Positions 61,590 to 64,000 of a stretch of DNA of 64,000 bases are shown piece after piece. Numbering within the stretch: position 1 is the first letter of the stretch; each line of letters begins with the position of its first letter. The stretch lies in NCBI RefSeq assembly GCF_044454545.1, contig NZ_JBITDV010000013.1, positions 1-64,000 on the forward strand, written 5' to 3'. Position numbers and translations under genes: made by a program. A model generated the notes under the pieces. That model made no database searches. It saw only the letters and a program-made list of their open reading frames with translations, and had not been told where the DNA came from. This DNA comes from Cryptosporangium sp044454545. Lineage in GTDB: Bacteria; Actinomycetota; Actinomycetes; Mycobacteriales; Cryptosporangiaceae.

Positions 61590-62287
61590 GCGCAGCCGTC
61601 GGCTGGGTGCTGACCGCCTGGGAACGAGGTGCGCCACCGCACCCGGTCGACCGCGCGGTGGGGCTGCTGGCCGCGCTGGCCGGGCTGTCGTGGGCCGAGG
61701 CCGCCGCGGTCGACGTCGGCAGCCGGGACGGCGTGCTGATCGAGGGGCTCCGCGAGCTCTGCAGCGGTCCGGTGCGGACCGTGCTGACGTGCGGCGGGTG
61801 CGGCGAGACGCTGCAGGTCCCGGTCGACCCGCGGGAACTCCCGGTGTCGCCCTGGCGGGCCGCGGGCGCACGGTTCACGGTGCCGGTCTCGGGTCGGTCG
61901 GTGGAGTTCCGTCTGCCGACCTCGGTGGACCTCCGTGCGCTCACCGGTCCGGCCGCGGACGCGCGGTTCGCGCTGCTCTCGTGGTGCGTTCCCGATCTTG
62001 ATCTCGACGCCGGGCAGCGCGCGCTTCTGGTGGACGCGGTGGAGCGCGCAATGGAGGAGGCGGCGGAGAGCGCGGCGCTGACCGTGCTGGTGCGGTGCGG
62101 GGAGTGCGGTGCGGAGACCGAGGCGGCGGTCGACGTGGGGGCATTGCTGTGGGCGGAGGTCCAGGCCGCGGCGGTGGCGTTGCTGCAGGACGTGCACGTG
62201 CTGGCGGAGGCGTACGGCTGGACCGAGCCGGAGATCCTCGCGTTGAGCCCGGCGCGGCGGGCCGTGTACCTGGAGCTGATCGGATGA
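61586..62287 (+). CDS. gp26-like baseplate protein with two CxxC pairs
   Basis: 233 residues from ATG 61586 (ATGA overlap). The C-terminus AEAYGWTEPEILALSPARRAVYLELI matches T4 gp26-like baseplate proteins of contractile injection systems. Cys69/Cys72 (CGGC) and Cys171/Cys174 (CGEC) could form one zinc site by bringing distant segments together. Probably required for assembly of the baseplate. Followed by the disordered protein with a 4-bp overlap. Confidence 0.8.
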   Translation: MSAAVGWVLTAWERGAPPHPVDRAVGLLAALAGLSWAEAAAVDVGSRDGVLIEGLRELCSGPVRTVLTCGGCGETLQVPVDPRELPVSPWRAAGARFTVPVSGRSVEFRLPTSVDLRALTGPAADARFALLSWCVPDLDLDAGQRALLVDAVERAMEEAAESAALTVLVRCGECGAETEAAVDVGALLWAEVQAAAVALLQDVHVLAEAYGWTEPEILALSPARRAVYLELIG

Positions 62288-63999
62288 GCGGGTTCCTGTG
62301 GACGCTTGCCGCGCGGACGCTGGGGGAGCTGCCGGTGCTGGGGCCGTCCCCGCGTCACCGCTTCGAGCCGGACACGGCCGACGCTTTCGTGCGAGTCCTC
62401 TCGGAGGACCTCGGCTCGGAACCGCACCCGGCAGCCGCCGGTCGGTCGACCAGCCTGCCGCGGGCCACTGACGCGACGCCGCCCGAGCCGGAGAGGCCGA
62501 TCCCGGCCGCGCCGACGCCCGGCGCGGCCGACGAGCCGCCAACGGCCGCCGCCGCGAGGCTGCCCGCGCCGAGCGTTCTGCCCGCGCCGAGCGTTCTGCC
62601 CGCGCCGAGTGTTCTGCCCGCGCCGAGTGTTCTGCCCGCGCCGAGTGATCTGCCCGCGCCGAGTGTTCTGCCTGCGCCGAGTGTTCTGCCCGCGCCGAGC
62701 GCCCCGTCCGGGGCGAGGGCCGTGCCCGGGGCGGAAGCCGCGTCGGCGGTGGGAGCTGTGTCCGGGGCGAGGGCTGTGCCTGAGGCGGAAGCCGCGTCGG
62801 CGGTGGGAGCTGTGTCCGGGACGAGGGCTGTGCCTGAGGCGGAAGCCGCGTCGGCGGCGGGAGCCGCGTCCGGGGCAGGGGCCGAGATCACGCCGGGCGC
62901 CGCATCCGCAGCGGCGAGCACCTCCGGCACAGCACCGCTGTCGGTGGGCGAGCCACGGGCGGCCGGGCGGGCGGTCGGCTGGTCGGCGAAGAGCCGGTCT
63001 ACCGAGAGCGGGTCTACGGGGAGCGGGTCTACAGGGAGCGGATCGGCGGTGGGTGTGCCTACGGCGGGCGGGCCGGGCGGCTCGGTGCCGCCGGCGACCG
63101 GAACGACGGCTTCCGCGTCGGCGGCCAGGTCGGCGCCGCCCAGGCCTGTCTCAGCCGGCGCCGGCGACACGGCTTCACCGCAGACGCCCGAGGCGGCCGC
63201 ACTCGCCCCCTCGGACCTCGGCTCCCCACCATCCTCGGTCACCGCCGAGGCGCCGGGGCTTTCCCCGAGTGCGGCCGAATCCTCGCCGCCGACCACCGGA
63301 ACAGCCGCGCCGGCGAGAACCTCCCTCCCCGTGGCGACGACGAGGGTCGCCGAAGTGGCGGGAACGGTGGCGGCCGGGCGCCCAGCCACACGATCACCCG
63401 AGCCCATACCGACGGGCGACGGCACTGTCGTGTCACCGCCCGCAACACCGACGTCCTCCTCGATCACACCGGCGCCTTCCACATCCGGACCGGCCGTCGC
63501 CGCACCGGCCAAAGCCCCACCCGCCGCCGTACCGAGCAAAGCCTCACCCGTCGTCCCGGCAAGCCCCGAGTCCCCCGTCTCGCCTGAGTTCCGGTCGGCG
63601 GAGACCCCGGCCCGGATTCGCCTCCCGTCGGACCCGACCACCGCTCTGGTTGGGCCCCCGCCGGAACCCCGCTCCGTACCGACGGGCTCCGTACCGACGA
63701 GCTCCGGGCCGCCGGCCTCGCCCGCTCAACGTCCGGGTCGATCAGCGCCCGCCACCCCGGCGCCACAGGTACACCTCGACAACCCGGCCCGGCGTACGAG
63801 CAACCTCCGTGCGGCGCTCCGCGGCGAAGCCTCCGCGGGAACGGAGGGCACCGCTGCACCGCGGATCACCATCCACATCGACCGTTTGGAGGTGCGACCC
63901 GCGCCGCAACCACCGGACCCCGGCCCGATCGCACCGAAGCCGGTGGAACGCCTCTCCCTCGACGAGTACCTCAGCCGCCGGAACGAGGACCGCCGGTGA
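62284..63999 (+). CDS. Long disordered injection-system linker protein
   Basis: 571 residues. Only the ends look folded: residues 1-44 (GFLWTLAARTLGELPVLGPS) and the last about 60, with ITIHIDRLEVRPAP and PVERLSLDEYLSRRNEDRR, a tail I recall from proteins at this position in actinobacterial injection-system clusters. Between them lie about 460 residues of Ala, Pro, Ser, Thr and Gly with two tandem-repeat blocks. Role unknown; a tether or scaffold is possible. The sequence GGTGAG at 63995-64000 suggests another gene begins at GTG 63996, beyond the window. Confidence 0.75.
   Translation: MSGFLWTLAARTLGELPVLGPSPRHRFEPDTADAFVRVLSEDLGSEPHPAAAGRSTSLPRATDATPPEPERPIPAAPTPGAADEPPTAAAARLPAPSVLPAPSVLPAPSVLPAPSVLPAPSDLPAPSVLPAPSVLPAPSAPSGARAVPGAEAASAVGAVSGARAVPEAEAASAVGAVSGTRAVPEAEAASAAGAASGAGAEITPGAASAAASTSGTAPLSVGEPRAAGRAVGWSAKSRSTESGSTGSGSTGSGSAVGVPTAGGPGGSVPPATGTTASASAARSAPPRPVSAGAGDTASPQTPEAAALAPSDLGSPPSSVTAEAPGLSPSAAESSPPTTGTAAPARTSLPVATTRVAEVAGTVAAGRPATRSPEPIPTGDGTVVSPPATPTSSSITPAPSTSGPAVAAPAKAPPAAVPSKASPVVPASPESPVSPEFRSAETPARIRLPSDPTTALVGPPPEPRSVPTGSVPTSSGPPASPAQRPGRSAPATPAPQVHLDNPARRTSNLRAALRGEASAGTEGTAAPRITIHIDRLEVRPAPQPPDPGPIAPKPVERLSLDEYLSRRNEDRR
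62560..62703 (+). repeat. Eight tandem 18-bp repeats
   Basis: Eight units of CTGCCCGCGCCGAGTGTT or near variants, encoding LPAPSV; all keep the frame. The fifth unit reads LPAPSD and the last LPAPSA. Confidence 0.92.
62710..62871 (+). repeat. Three tandem 54-bp repeats
   Basis: Units at 62710, 62764 and 62818 encode 18-residue blocks of the form GARAVPEAEAASAVGAVS. Units 2 and 3 differ at a few bases, pointing to recent duplication. Confidence 0.88.
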
Positions 64000-64000
64000 G

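Noticed and set aside
62560..62871. CRISPR-like array
   Set aside because: Repeats are contiguous without spacers and lie in frame within a coding region.

Overview
The window is high-GC actinobacterial DNA: nearly every third codon position is G or C, GTG starts are frequent, many genes overlap by 4 bp (ATGA/GTGA), and the families are typical of filamentous Actinobacteria (SCO252x-type proteins, BTAD and DUF397 proteins, CGNR zinc finger, an actinobacterial contractile injection system). A Cryptosporangium/Frankiales- or Micromonosporaceae-like organism would fit, but the genus cannot be fixed from sequence alone. No rRNA, tRNA, CRISPR array, integrase or transposase was seen.

Layout. 1-128 (minus) is the start of korA (2-oxoacid:ferredoxin oxidoreductase alpha), running off the left edge. 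860-8354 is a polyol/sugar operon: DeoR-type repressor, PfkB kinase, lipoprotein binding protein, two permeases, zinc dehydrogenase and FGGY kinase, with a perfect 14-bp hairpin between the binding-protein and permease genes. 8415-13054 holds a secreted repeat protein, an MFS carrier and a polar amino-acid ABC transporter. 13166-15505 is a large TIR-like/P-loop NTPase/TIR protein. 15633-17672 is a DUF1190 / glutathionylspermidine-synthase-like / DUF350 operon.

17677-37063 carries a dispersed complex I locus, nuoA, B, C, H, I, J, K, L, M, N, followed by htpX. nuoD, E, F and G are absent. nuoA and nuoB are separated by a NitT/TauT-type ABC transporter and an aldo/keto reductase. nuoB and nuoC are separated by a D-amino-acid-oxidase-like gene and a four-gene, GTGA-coupled cassette resembling Streptomyces SCO2524-SCO2523-SCO2522-SCO2521. 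With korA at the edge, a ferredoxin-fed complex I is a reasonable inference.

37193-58097 is rich in signalling genes: a beta-lactamase-fold lipoprotein, three NarL-type two-component pairs, a CGNR regulator, tandem MFS paralogues, an SMP-30 lactonase, a trypsin-like protein whose catalytic His position is Tyr, and a 1012-residue protein joining a membrane histidine kinase to an astacin-type zinc protease and a YbaY/YscW-like domain. A DedA-PAP2 fusion, CPBP protease, MarR regulator, NlpC/P60 hydrolase, nucleotidyltransferase and DUF397 protein follow. 58175-64000 starts a contractile injection system: a divergent BTAD regulator, a sheath protein with a long coiled-coil insertion, the tube protein, a gp26-like baseplate protein with two CxxC pairs, and a long disordered repeat protein.

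The most unusual items are the kinase-astacin fusion, the multi-TIR NTPase, the sheath insertion, the SCO252x cassette inside the nuo locus, and a 34-bp-arm inverted repeat at 37070-37168.
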